Shown in pieces: positions 25,073 to 32,435 of a stretch of DNA of 64,000 bases. The first letter of the stretch is position 1. Every line of letters begins with the position of its first letter. This DNA is from Streptomyces sp. TLI_053 (GTDB lineage: Bacteria > Actinomycetota > Actinomycetes > Streptomycetales > Streptomycetaceae), in the NCBI RefSeq assembly GCF_900105395.1, contig NZ_LT629775.1, positions 5,168,001 to 5,232,000 of the forward strand. Direction: 5' to 3'. The notes below the pieces were generated by a model. The model saw nothing but the letters and a program-made list of their open reading frames with translations, was not told where the DNA came from and did no database searches. Position numbers and translations under genes: made by a program.

Positions 25073-26131
25073 CTAAACTCCGACCTTCTCCGTGGTGCCG
25101 CGTTCCAGGTGGACGTGGGCGCGCATCAGCTCGCCCGGGTTGGTCTGCGCCGCGAGCAGCGACAGCTCGCCGCAGAGCACGGTCGCGGCCGCGATCACGG
25201 CGAGCCGGCGGGCGTTCTCGCCGGACCCGCGGTCGGCCCGGCAGCCCAGCCGGGCCAGATTGGTCTCCACGAAGGCGAGCCCCTTGCCGTTGCCGACCGT
25301 GCCGACGATCAGGTTCGGCAGGGTGCAGGCGAAGTACAGGTCGCCGTCGCGGTCCTCGGCCATCACGACGCCCTGCGAGCCCTCGACGATGTTGGCCGCG
25401 TCCTGGCCGGTCGCCAGGTAGAAGCCGAGCAGCATGTTCGCGAAGTGGGCGTTCGCCGAGCGGATGCCGCCGGCGAGCAGGGTGCCGAGCATGTTCTTGC
25501 GGATGTTCAGCTGGACGATCTTCGCCGCGGTGGTGTGCAGCACCCCGCTGACGACCTCGCGCGGCACCAGCAGCTCGGTCACCACGTTCTTGCCCCGGCC
25601 CAGGATGCCGTTGACCGCGGTGGCCTTCTTGTCGGTGCAGTAGTTGCCGGAGATCGACCCGTAGGAGATGCCGGGGACGGTCCGCAGCAGGTGCTGCAGC
25701 AGCACGTCGGAGGCCAGGGTGGCCATGTTGTGCCCGGAGGCGTCGCCGGTGGTGAACTCGAACCGGACGAACAGCAGGTTGGCGTTGATCTCGTGCCGGA
25801 CGCCGACGAGTTCGGCGAACCGGCTGCAGCCGCGCACCACCTCCTGCAGTTCCTCGAAGCGGTCCCGGATGCTCCGGGCGGCGGCCAGCGCCGTCCCCGC
25901 GTCGGTCGCCTCGACCAGCACCGAGCGGGTCATCCGCTCGTCCACCAGGGTGGCGACGATGCCGTGCTCGGCGAGCATCGAGACCTTGGCGCCCCGGCCC
26001 ACCGAGGGCCACAGCGGCGACTCGTAGGTGGCCAGCGGGACATGGGTCTCGGTGGTGGTGACGTTGCCCGAGATGCGCAGCGGACCCACCCAGCGCATCG
26101 GGACGCCGGCGATGGCGTGGTCCTCGGTCAT
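25073..26131 (-). CDS. hmgr: HMG-CoA reductase (class I)
   Basis: This 352-residue enzyme reduces HMG-CoA to mevalonate with NADPH. Y-C-T-D-K-K-A-T-A-V-N contains the catalytic Lys, T-G-Q-D-A-A-N the Asp, and a His lies in the C-terminal R-A-H-V-H-L-E-R-G. The length and G-N-Y-C-T-D-K-K stretch fit the membrane-free class I reductases of actinomycete mevalonate clusters. The start codon overlaps the isomerase stop (ATGA). Confidence 0.93.
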   Translation of the reverse strand: MTEDHAIAGVPMRWVGPLRISGNVTTTETHVPLATYESPLWPSVGRGAKVSMLAEHGIVATLVDERMTRSVLVEATDAGTALAAARSIRDRFEELQEVVRGCSRFAELVGVRHEINANLLFVRFEFTTGDASGHNMATLASDVLLQHLLRTVPGISYGSISGNYCTDKKATAVNGILGRGKNVVTELLVPREVVSGVLHTTAAKIVQLNIRKNMLGTLLAGGIRSANAHFANMLLGFYLATGQDAANIVEGSQGVVMAEDRDGDLYFACTLPNLIVGTVGNGKGLAFVETNLARLGCRADRGSGENARRLAVIAAATVLCGELSLLAAQTNPGELMRAHVHLERGTTEKVGV

Positions 26132-27210
26132 CGGATGCCTCCGGTGGTGGTGGTCCCGGCGGCGGAACGCCGGGCGAACTGCGCGGTGTCGATACCGCGG
26201 TCGGCGCAGAACTCGCGCAGGGTGCCCTGGATCAGCAGGTCCCGGCCGGTCAGCGCGGCCGGGGTGGCCGCGCCGAGCATGGTCATCAGCGCCGCCAGCT
26301 GGTCCAGCCAGCTGGACAGCTGGGCGACCAGCGCCTCCACGCCCTCGTCCATCAGGGTGCGCAGGAAGGTGCCGGACGCCCCGACACCGTGGGCGCCGAG
26401 CGCCAGGGCCCGGGCCACGTCGAGCGGGTGGCGCACACCGCCGGAGGCCAGCACCGGCAGGTCCACGTCCCGGCTGTCCAGCAGGCACGCGGCGGTGGAC
26501 AGGCCCCAGCCCTCCAGGAAGGTGTAGTCGCGCAGGTCGCGGCGGCCGTTCTCGATCCGGGCGAAGTCGGTGCCGCCCCGGCCGCCGAGGTCCGCCACCC
26601 GGACGCCGAGGTCGCGCAGGACCAGGACGGTCTCCCGGCTGAGGCCGAAGCCGACCTCCTTGACGATGACGGGGACATCCACGCCCTCCACGATCCGGCC
26701 GATCTGCGGCACCCAGGCGGAGAAGGAGCGGTCGCCCTCCGGCATCACCGTCTCCTGGACGGTGTTGATGTGGATCTGCAGCGCGTCGGCCTTCAGCAGG
26801 TCGACGGCGCGGCGCGCCTTCTCGACCGAGGCGGTGGCGTTGACGTTGGCCAGGACGAAGCCGTCCGGGTTCTCCTCGCGCAGCACGCTGAAGGTGCCGG
26901 CGCAGGACTCGTCCTTGAAGTAGGCGCTCATCGAGCCGGACGCGATCGGCACCCCGGTCTCCCGGGCGGCGATCGCGAGGTCCCGGTTGATTCTGCCGGT
27001 CATCTCGCTGCCGCCGGTCATCGCGTTGATGTACAGCGGGACCGGCCAGGAGAAGCCGGCGAACTCCGTGGCCAGCGACACCTCGGGGCGGTCGATCCCG
27101 GCCAGGGCGTGGTGGACGAACGACACCTCGTCGAACTGGTTGCGCCCGACGTGGCCGTGCTGCTGCTCGACCGCGAGCCGGACGTGGTCGTCCTTGCGTT
27201 GAGAGATCAT
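26128..27210 (-). CDS. fni: Type 2 isopentenyl-diphosphate isomerase
   Basis: This 360-residue FMN/NADPH-dependent enzyme interconverts isopentenyl and dimethylallyl diphosphate. Signatures are R-K-D-D-H-V-R, N-A-M-T-G-G, G-S-M-S-A, G-G-R-G-G-T-D-F-A-R-I-E and A-S-G-G-V-R-H-P-L-D-V. It supplies the dimethylallyl donor for the prenyltransferase. It overlaps neighbours by 4 bp on both sides, so the operon is tightly coupled. Confidence 0.93.
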   Translation of the reverse strand: MISQRKDDHVRLAVEQQHGHVGRNQFDEVSFVHHALAGIDRPEVSLATEFAGFSWPVPLYINAMTGGSEMTGRINRDLAIAARETGVPIASGSMSAYFKDESCAGTFSVLREENPDGFVLANVNATASVEKARRAVDLLKADALQIHINTVQETVMPEGDRSFSAWVPQIGRIVEGVDVPVIVKEVGFGLSRETVLVLRDLGVRVADLGGRGGTDFARIENGRRDLRDYTFLEGWGLSTAACLLDSRDVDLPVLASGGVRHPLDVARALALGAHGVGASGTFLRTLMDEGVEALVAQLSSWLDQLAALMTMLGAATPAALTGRDLLIQGTLREFCADRGIDTAQFARRSAAGTTTTGGIR

Positions 27211-28430
27211 TCCTCGTTCCCTTCCGTGGCGGGACGCAGGTCCAGGGGTCGCACCCCGGCCGCGGCCCACCGTTCCCGTAGGTGGTCGATGTCCGGCGGG
27301 GCTCCGGTGGCCCCGGCCCGGGAGTGGTGGGACGCGGCGGTACCCGGGGCGGTCCGGGTGGCCGGGGCGTCCTGGGTGTTCGGCGCGTCGTGGGTGTTCG
27401 GTGCGGACGGCACCTCCAGCAGGGCGATGCCGCAGTCGCCGCCCCCCGCGCCGGAGGGCTTGGCCGCCCCGCCGACGGCCTCGGCGATGTCGCACAGCGC
27501 CGTCAGGGCGGGTGTGAAGACACCGAGCCCGGCCTCCTCGTCGAGCCGGGCCAGCTCCCGGCGGGCGCGCCGGACGCTGTCCAGCAGCGCGGGCCGGTCG
27601 CCGTGCTCGAGCGCGTCGGCGGCGGCCCGCACCAGATCGGCGCTGGCGGCCACGAACCGGCGGTGCGGCGGGGTGCCTCGCCAGGCCCGGCGGTGCAGCC
27701 CGGACACCAGTTCCGAGGTGGAGGCGGGGGTGCCGGTCCAGCCGACCTCCAGCGCCACCCCCGGGGGCGGCGGCAGCCGGCGCACCTCGAAGCCCGGCCA
27801 GGGTTCCGCCAGTGCCCCGGCCACCCCCCGCCGGCGGACCAGGTCGAGCACGGCGCCCCGGTCGGGCGCCCGGTAGGCGATCCAGCCGCCCCAGGTGCTG
27901 GCGGCCAGGTCGCCGCCGGAGCCCTTGGGGTCGAGTTCGGCCGAGGCCAGCAGCGCCAGCCGGTACCGCTCCTCGGCCGACAGCGTCAGCCCGCAGTGCG
28001 CGGCCACCGCCGTGACGGTCGCCACGGTCACCGCGCCGCTCGAGCCGAGGCCGAACTTGACCCCGTCCCGGTGCAGCTCGCTGCTGATCGCGATGTCCAG
28101 CTCCGGTGCCGGGCGGCCGTGTTCGGCCAGCAGCCGGGTGACGGTCCGGAGCGCGGCCAGCACATGGGCCAGCTCCCGGCGGGCCCGGTCGGCGTCCTCG
28201 ACCCCGACCGGGTCGAGCCCCTCGCCCCGGCGGAGCCAGCGCACCGGCGCCGCGAGGAGGTCGGAGGAGACCAGCGTCCCCTCCCCGGCGGGCTCGGTGA
28301 CGGTGGCGGTGACCCGGCGGTCGACCGCCACCAGGATCGCCGGGTTGCCCGGCTCCACCACCGCGTACTCGCCCGCGACGAACAGCTTGCCCGGCGCGCG
28401 CCGGACCACCGGAGGGCGGCCGGTGCTCAC
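27207..28430 (-). CDS. Phosphomevalonate kinase
   Basis: This is a 407-residue GHMP kinase that phosphorylates mevalonate 5-phosphate. It starts A-P-G-K-L-F-V-A-G-E-Y-A-V-V-E-P-G, has the ATP loop F-G-L-G-S-S-G-A-V-T and a C-terminal K-P-S-G-A-G-G-G-D. The GTG start (28428-28430) overlaps the decarboxylase stop (GTGA). Between the last motif and the end is a low-complexity stretch (A-P-N-T-H-D-A-P-N-T-Q-D-A-P) encoded by a short imperfect repeat. Confidence 0.9.
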   Translation of the reverse strand: MSTGRPPVVRRAPGKLFVAGEYAVVEPGNPAILVAVDRRVTATVTEPAGEGTLVSSDLLAAPVRWLRRGEGLDPVGVEDADRARRELAHVLAALRTVTRLLAEHGRPAPELDIAISSELHRDGVKFGLGSSGAVTVATVTAVAAHCGLTLSAEERYRLALLASAELDPKGSGGDLAASTWGGWIAYRAPDRGAVLDLVRRRGVAGALAEPWPGFEVRRLPPPPGVALEVGWTGTPASTSELVSGLHRRAWRGTPPHRRFVAASADLVRAAADALEHGDRPALLDSVRRARRELARLDEEAGLGVFTPALTALCDIAEAVGGAAKPSGAGGGDCGIALLEVPSAPNTHDAPNTQDAPATRTAPGTAASHHSRAGATGAPPDIDHLRERWAAAGVRPLDLRPATEGNEE

Positions 28431-29527
28431 GCGTCCGCGTCCCGCAGCCGGGCGCCCGGTCCGGGGCCGGCGATGTGCACCGAACCGCCGCGGACGGCCT
28501 CGCGGACCACCCCGGCCACCCGCTCCGCCTCGGACCGCCGGCAGAGCACCTTGACGTTGGGGCCGGCGTCCATGGTCGCCCAGGCCGACACCCCGCCGCG
28601 GCGCAGCTCCAGCACCGCGTCCAGCACGGTCAGGGTGGCCGCCGAGAGGTAGCGCACCGCCGGGCGGGCCGCCAGCATGGTGGCGTGCATCCCGAGCGCG
28701 TTGCGCTCGGCGACCTCGCCCACCGCGTCCAGGTCGGCCCGCCGCAGCGCCTCCCGCATCTCGGCCAGGTCGGCCTGGCTGGAGGCGGCCCACGGCCGGT
28801 ACAGCGGCGAGGTGGCGACGGTGCGCCGCATCGCCTCGCGGCTGGACACCGCCTTCGGGCCGGCGTCGACCACCGCGACCACCAGCGCCGGGTCCAGCGC
28901 GGCCACCGGCACCGGGACCGGCTCGGCGTAGGAGCCGAGGTCGGGGTCGCCGCCGCGGTCCGGCTGCCCGGCGTGCCAGACCGCGAACCCGCCGAAGACG
29001 GAGCGCGAGGCCGATCCGGAGCCGCGCCGGGCCAGCCGGGACAGCCCGGTGGCGTCCAGGCCGAGTCCGTACGCGGCGCCGGCGGCGGTCGCCAGTGCGG
29101 CGAAGCCGCTCGCGGAGGAGGCCAGTCCGGCGCCGGTGGGGACGGTGTTGCGGGTTTCCACGACGGCCCGCAGCGGGCTTCCGGCGCGTTCCCTGACCAG
29201 GTCGAGGAAGGCCGTCACCCGGCGGCGCGGCTCGCCCTCCAGGGGCGCGCCGTCGAGCGTCACGGTGTCCTCGGCGGCCCCGGGGTCGAGCCGGACCCGG
29301 GTGGTGGTCGGGAACACGTCCAGGGTCATCGAGAGGCTGTCGGTCCAGGGCAGGACGAGCCGCTCGTCCCGCTTGCCCCAGTACTTGACCAGCGCGATGT
29401 TCGGATGGGCGACGGCGGTGGCGTCCCCGGCGGCGTTCCCGGTGCTCCCGGCGGTGCTCCCGGTGCTTGCCGTGACTCCGGTGCCGGGGTGCGGTCGGTC
29501 GGTGGCGGTCGGCTGCTCAGCGGCCAT
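28427..29527 (-). CDS. Mevalonate diphosphate decarboxylase
   Basis: This is a 366-residue GHMP-family enzyme giving isopentenyl diphosphate. Motifs: N-I-A-L-V-K-Y-W-G-K-R-D, P-W-T-D-S-L-S-M-T-L, P-T-G-A-G-L-A-S-S-A-S-G-F-A and M-D-A-G-P-N-V-K-V-L. An extra N-terminal head of about 35 residues rich in Thr, Gly and Ser is encoded by short repeats and may be mis-called or simply flexible. It overlaps the mevalonate kinase gene by 11 bp. Confidence 0.92.
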   Translation of the reverse strand: MAAEQPTATDRPHPGTGVTASTGSTAGSTGNAAGDATAVAHPNIALVKYWGKRDERLVLPWTDSLSMTLDVFPTTTRVRLDPGAAEDTVTLDGAPLEGEPRRRVTAFLDLVRERAGSPLRAVVETRNTVPTGAGLASSASGFAALATAAGAAYGLGLDATGLSRLARRGSGSASRSVFGGFAVWHAGQPDRGGDPDLGSYAEPVPVPVAALDPALVVAVVDAGPKAVSSREAMRRTVATSPLYRPWAASSQADLAEMREALRRADLDAVGEVAERNALGMHATMLAARPAVRYLSAATLTVLDAVLELRRGGVSAWATMDAGPNVKVLCRRSEAERVAGVVREAVRGGSVHIAGPGPGARLRDADA

Positions 29528-30554
29528 GGCCGGGGTACTCCCTCAGCGGTACGGACCAGGTCTGGACGGCGCCGGCGGCGAGCAGCGCGCGGGTGACCTC
29601 CGCGGCCGACTCCTCGGTGGCCAGCGCGATCACGCAGCCGCCCATGCCACCGCCGGTGATCTTGGCGCCGAGCCCGCCGGCGGCCAGCGCGGCCGACACC
29701 ATCCCGTCGATCCGGTCGGTGCTCAGGCCGCCAGCGCGGAGCAGCTCGTGGTAGTCGGTGAGTTGGGCGCCGAGCTGTTCGGGCCGGCCCTCGGCGAGCG
29801 CCGTCCGGGCCGTCGCGGTCAGGTCGGTGGCCCGGCGCAGGAAGTCCTCCTGGGTCCCCGGCCGCTGCCGGAAGCCCTCGCGGAGCAGTTCGACGGCGTC
29901 CTTGGTGCGGCCCGCCACGCCGCTGTCGGCGACGATGAACAGACCGTCGCAGCCGATCGGCAGCTCCTCCGCCCGCCCTGCCCGGAACAGCAGCGGGGCG
30001 CTCGCGCCGACGGCCATCGCGTCGACGCCGCTGGCCCGGCCGTGCGCGACGTTCTCGGCGGTCTGCACCAGGTCGAACGCCTGCTGCGGGGTGACCTCGC
30101 GCTCGAACAGGTCGGCCAGCGCGTGCACCACGGCCCGTGCGCAGGCGGCGCTGGAGCCGAGGCCGCGGCCGACCGGGATCGCGCAGTCGATGATCACATC
30201 GAGGTGCAGGCGGTCGGGCACGCCCATGGCGGCCCGGAACTCGGCGGTCAGCCGGTGCAGTCCGCCGGAGGCCTGGGCGGCCCCCGGCCGGGACTCGGAT
30301 CCGGTCATGGTGAGGGAGAAGTCGTCCGGGTCGGCCGGGGACTGCGCGGAGTACCCGGCGGTGGCGGTGACGCCCAGCTGCGGGAGCGGGAGGGCGAGCG
30401 CCGGAGCTCCGTAGACGACCGCGTGCTCACCCAGCACGATCGCCTTGGCCCGGGCCCGGCCGGTGCCGACCGGCCGGGCGCCGCGGTTCTCCGACAACCC
30501 CTCGGGTGCGGCGGGTAGGGACAACGAACTCAGCTCCCCGTTTCGTTTCTGCAT
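29517..30554 (-). CDS. Mevalonate kinase
   Basis: This is a 345-residue GHMP kinase, the first gene of the mevalonate operon. Motifs: A-K-A-I-V-L-G-E-H-A-V-V-Y-G, P-V-G-R-G-L-G-S-S-A-A, G-R-A-S-G-V-D and K-I-T-G-G-G-M-G-G-C. The ATG at 30552-30554 is preceded by a purine-rich but imperfect ribosome site. A strong terminator lies between this gene and the prenyltransferase gene, so the operon probably has its own promoter in the 30555-30610 gap. Confidence 0.92.
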   Translation of the reverse strand: MQKRNGELSSLSLPAAPEGLSENRGARPVGTGRARAKAIVLGEHAVVYGAPALALPLPQLGVTATAGYSAQSPADPDDFSLTMTGSESRPGAAQASGGLHRLTAEFRAAMGVPDRLHLDVIIDCAIPVGRGLGSSAACARAVVHALADLFEREVTPQQAFDLVQTAENVAHGRASGVDAMAVGASAPLLFRAGRAEELPIGCDGLFIVADSGVAGRTKDAVELLREGFRQRPGTQEDFLRRATDLTATARTALAEGRPEQLGAQLTDYHELLRAGGLSTDRIDGMVSAALAAGGLGAKITGGGMGGCVIALATEESAAEVTRALLAAGAVQTWSVPLREYPGHGR

Positions 30555-30610
30555 GGAGATCGCTCATCCAGAGTTCTCGGAAGGAAGGAATCCGGTGGCG
30601 GGACCGAAAA

Positions 30611-30649
30611 GGGCCTGCCGGGGACCCGGTTCGGGTCCCCGGCAGGCCC
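30611..30649 (-). terminator. Rho-independent terminator after the prenyltransferase gene
   Basis: A perfect 17-bp stem (30611-30627 with 30633-30649) closes a 5-nt loop and is followed on the minus strand by TTTTC. It lies 57 bp past the prenyltransferase stop. Confidence 0.85.
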
Positions 30650-30706
30650 GGGGTGGTGCGGGTGCCGCAGGGGTGCGGATGCCGCGGGTCGCGACTCGGC
30701 GACGGC

Positions 30707-31618
30707 CTACGACTCGGCGACGAGCATCTTCTCGACCGGCCGCCGCCACTGGTAGTACGACTGGATCTTGTGGTACTCGCCCTTGGGCGTGACCGTCACG
30801 CCGTAGACGAAGTTGCGGCCCTCGGTGCTGTACGGAGCCTCCTGGACCAGCCGGGTGATCTGCGGGGCGACGGTCACCGGCAGCGCCAGCGGCTCGGGCG
30901 TCATCACGGAGTAGGTGATCCGCGAGATCTTGGGGGAGTCCCAGCTCAGCGTGGCGTACATGACGAACGCCTTCTCGTTGAACGTCAGCAGCTCCTCGCT
31001 CGGGGCCGGCAGGCCCAGTTCGGCGAGCATCGCGCGGACGCCCGCGGGGGCGAAGGTCTCCCGCGGCACCCGGCCGGAGGCGCCGCCGCCGAAGTAGAGG
31101 TTGACCGTCCGGCTGCCGTAGTCGATGCCGACGGTGCTGACGATGTCCGACAGGCCGTAGCGGTCGAAGACGTCGAGGTTGGCGGTGATGCCCGCCGGGG
31201 CCGACGGCAGCGCGGCGACCTCGCGGACCGTCAGCAGCCGCTCGACGGTGGGGAAGGACCAGGTCTTGGTGAACCCGGCCCGGACGCCGAAGTCGACGCC
31301 GCAGCTGTCGATCGGGAGCTCGCCGTGGACCTCGGCCAGCAGCTTGCCGACGGGATGGTCGGTCTTCTCGGTCAGGCCGTTCGCCAGCGCGACGGCGTAG
31401 GGGTCGAGCCCCCGGGGGAGCATGGTGAACCGGCAGTCGAGGTCATCGGCACCGAGCGGGCTGTTCTGCACCCGGAAGGAGATCACCGACTCCGGCAGCA
31501 CGTCCTGGTAGGCGGTCAGGACCGGCCACACCGTCTCGCGCTCGAAAGGTACGTCCACCACGCGGGCGGTTCCCTCGACGGCCGCGTAGAAGTTCTCCAG
31601 GAAGGCGCTTTCCGACAT
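30707..31618 (-). CDS. ABBA-fold aromatic prenyltransferase, phenazine type
   Basis: This 303-residue soluble prenyltransferase belongs to the CloQ/NphB/PpzP group. Stretches include V-W-P-V-L-T-A-Y-Q-D-V-L, D-D-L-D-C-R-F-T-M-L, D-S-C-G-V-D-F-G-V, T-K-T-W-S-F-P, G-I-D-Y-G-S-R-T-V-N-L-Y-F, T-L-S-W-D-S-P-K-I and Y-Y-Q-W-R-R-P-V-E-K. It lacks the D-D-x-x-D motif, as expected for ABBA enzymes. From memory it is closest to dihydrophenazine-1-carboxylate dimethylallyltransferases of endophenazine producers (PpzP/EpzP). Placement next to phz and mevalonate genes supports C-prenylation of a phenazine. AGGTGGAAG precedes the ATG. Confidence 0.88.
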   Translation of the reverse strand: MSESAFLENFYAAVEGTARVVDVPFERETVWPVLTAYQDVLPESVISFRVQNSPLGADDLDCRFTMLPRGLDPYAVALANGLTEKTDHPVGKLLAEVHGELPIDSCGVDFGVRAGFTKTWSFPTVERLLTVREVAALPSAPAGITANLDVFDRYGLSDIVSTVGIDYGSRTVNLYFGGGASGRVPRETFAPAGVRAMLAELGLPAPSEELLTFNEKAFVMYATLSWDSPKISRITYSVMTPEPLALPVTVAPQITRLVQEAPYSTEGRNFVYGVTVTPKGEYHKIQSYYQWRRPVEKMLVAES

Positions 31619-32038
31619 TCTTCTTCCACCTGTCCAATCGTGGCGTCTGTGTGGAGCGGGGGGGTTCGTCGCGGGTCGTGCACGCCGCGACGTCGCACAG
31701 CCGTCAGCCGCGGGCCGGGCACCCGTGCCGGGATCGGGGCGGGTGCGTACGCCGAGGCACACGCGGGTGACGGACGAACCGAGGGGAATCACCGCCGTGC
31801 CGACCGAAGACCTGGTCCGACCTGCGGGGACCGGCGGTTCTGGCACTCAACACCCGCCCCCGGAACGGGTTTTGGGCAGGGTGGGCGTGCAGAAATAGTG
31901 ACACGCGGTCCGCCCGGGGGCCAAGGCTCCCGGAAAGTGACCTGGGTCACGCTCCCCGCGGCCGATCCCGGGACCCCGGACGCGGGGCGGTATTCGGCGG
32001 CACCGGGCGGCCCGGTCTGGCATGATGTCCACGGTGTC
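31619..32038 (-). promoter_or_regulatory. Control region upstream of the prenyltransferase gene
   Basis: This 420-bp gap has no convincing gene. It contains a dyad GTGACC-tg-GGTCAC at 31937-31950 that could bind a regulator, and leads into tRNA-Lys on the other strand. The prenyltransferase promoter should lie here; its exact boxes could not be fixed. Confidence 0.4.
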
Positions 32039-32111
32039 GGGGTGCTAGCTCAATGGGTAGAGCAGCGGACTTTTAATCCGTAGGTTCAGGGTTCGAGCCC
32101 CTGGCGCCCCA
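32039..32111 (+). tRNA. tRNA-Lys (anticodon TTT)
   Basis: 73 nt. The acceptor stem pairs 32039-32045 with 32104-32110, leaving discriminator A at 32111; the anticodon loop is CTTTTAA (anticodon TTT) and the T arm is CAGGG-TTCGAGC-CCCTG. No CCA is encoded. It marks the right border of the biosynthetic region; tRNA genes are frequent integration sites, but no second att copy was seen. Confidence 0.95.
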
Positions 32112-32121
32112 CCGACGCGAA

Positions 32122-32153
32122 AGGCCCGGGCCGGAGACCTCCGACCCGGGCCT
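32122..32153 (+). terminator. Terminator of tRNA-Lys
   Basis: AGGCCCGGG (32122-32130) pairs with CCCGGGCCT (32145-32153), with an inner GGAG/CTCC stem, 10 bp past the tRNA. Confidence 0.75.
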
Positions 32154-32435
32154 CCGTCGTTCCACCGGCGCCGAAGGGTGCCGAGGGTGCCGGAGGGCGC
32201 GGCCGGTGACGCAGAGCATGCGAACGATGCGTTCTGACGATCGGTTTGTATGATCCAAACCGGGTTCGTTGGGGGACATCGGACCCGCACGGAGGGCCGT
32301 GGACGGCGCGGCCGGGGGCGTTCGTCGGTTATTGCGACCGTCGTACGTGCAACCCGGGAGCGGTCTCGACCGTCTCTCTGTGTGCAGTGCGTCCGGTCGT
32401 AGTGGGCGCAGCGTCCGCCGGTGAAAGGTTCAGGC
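32154..32435 (+). promoter_or_regulatory. Leader region of the LCP gene with a CGGTTTG dyad
   Basis: Between the tRNA-Lys terminator and the LCP start lies a gene-free stretch. It holds CGGTTTG (32242-32248) mirrored by CAAACCG (32256-32262) around 7 nt, in a locally AT-richer patch that may include the promoter. Confidence 0.4.

Noticed and set aside
32039..32111. tRNA-Lys as an attachment site for an integrated element carrying the phenazine cluster
   Set aside because: No integrase gene and no repeated tRNA 3' end were seen in the window.
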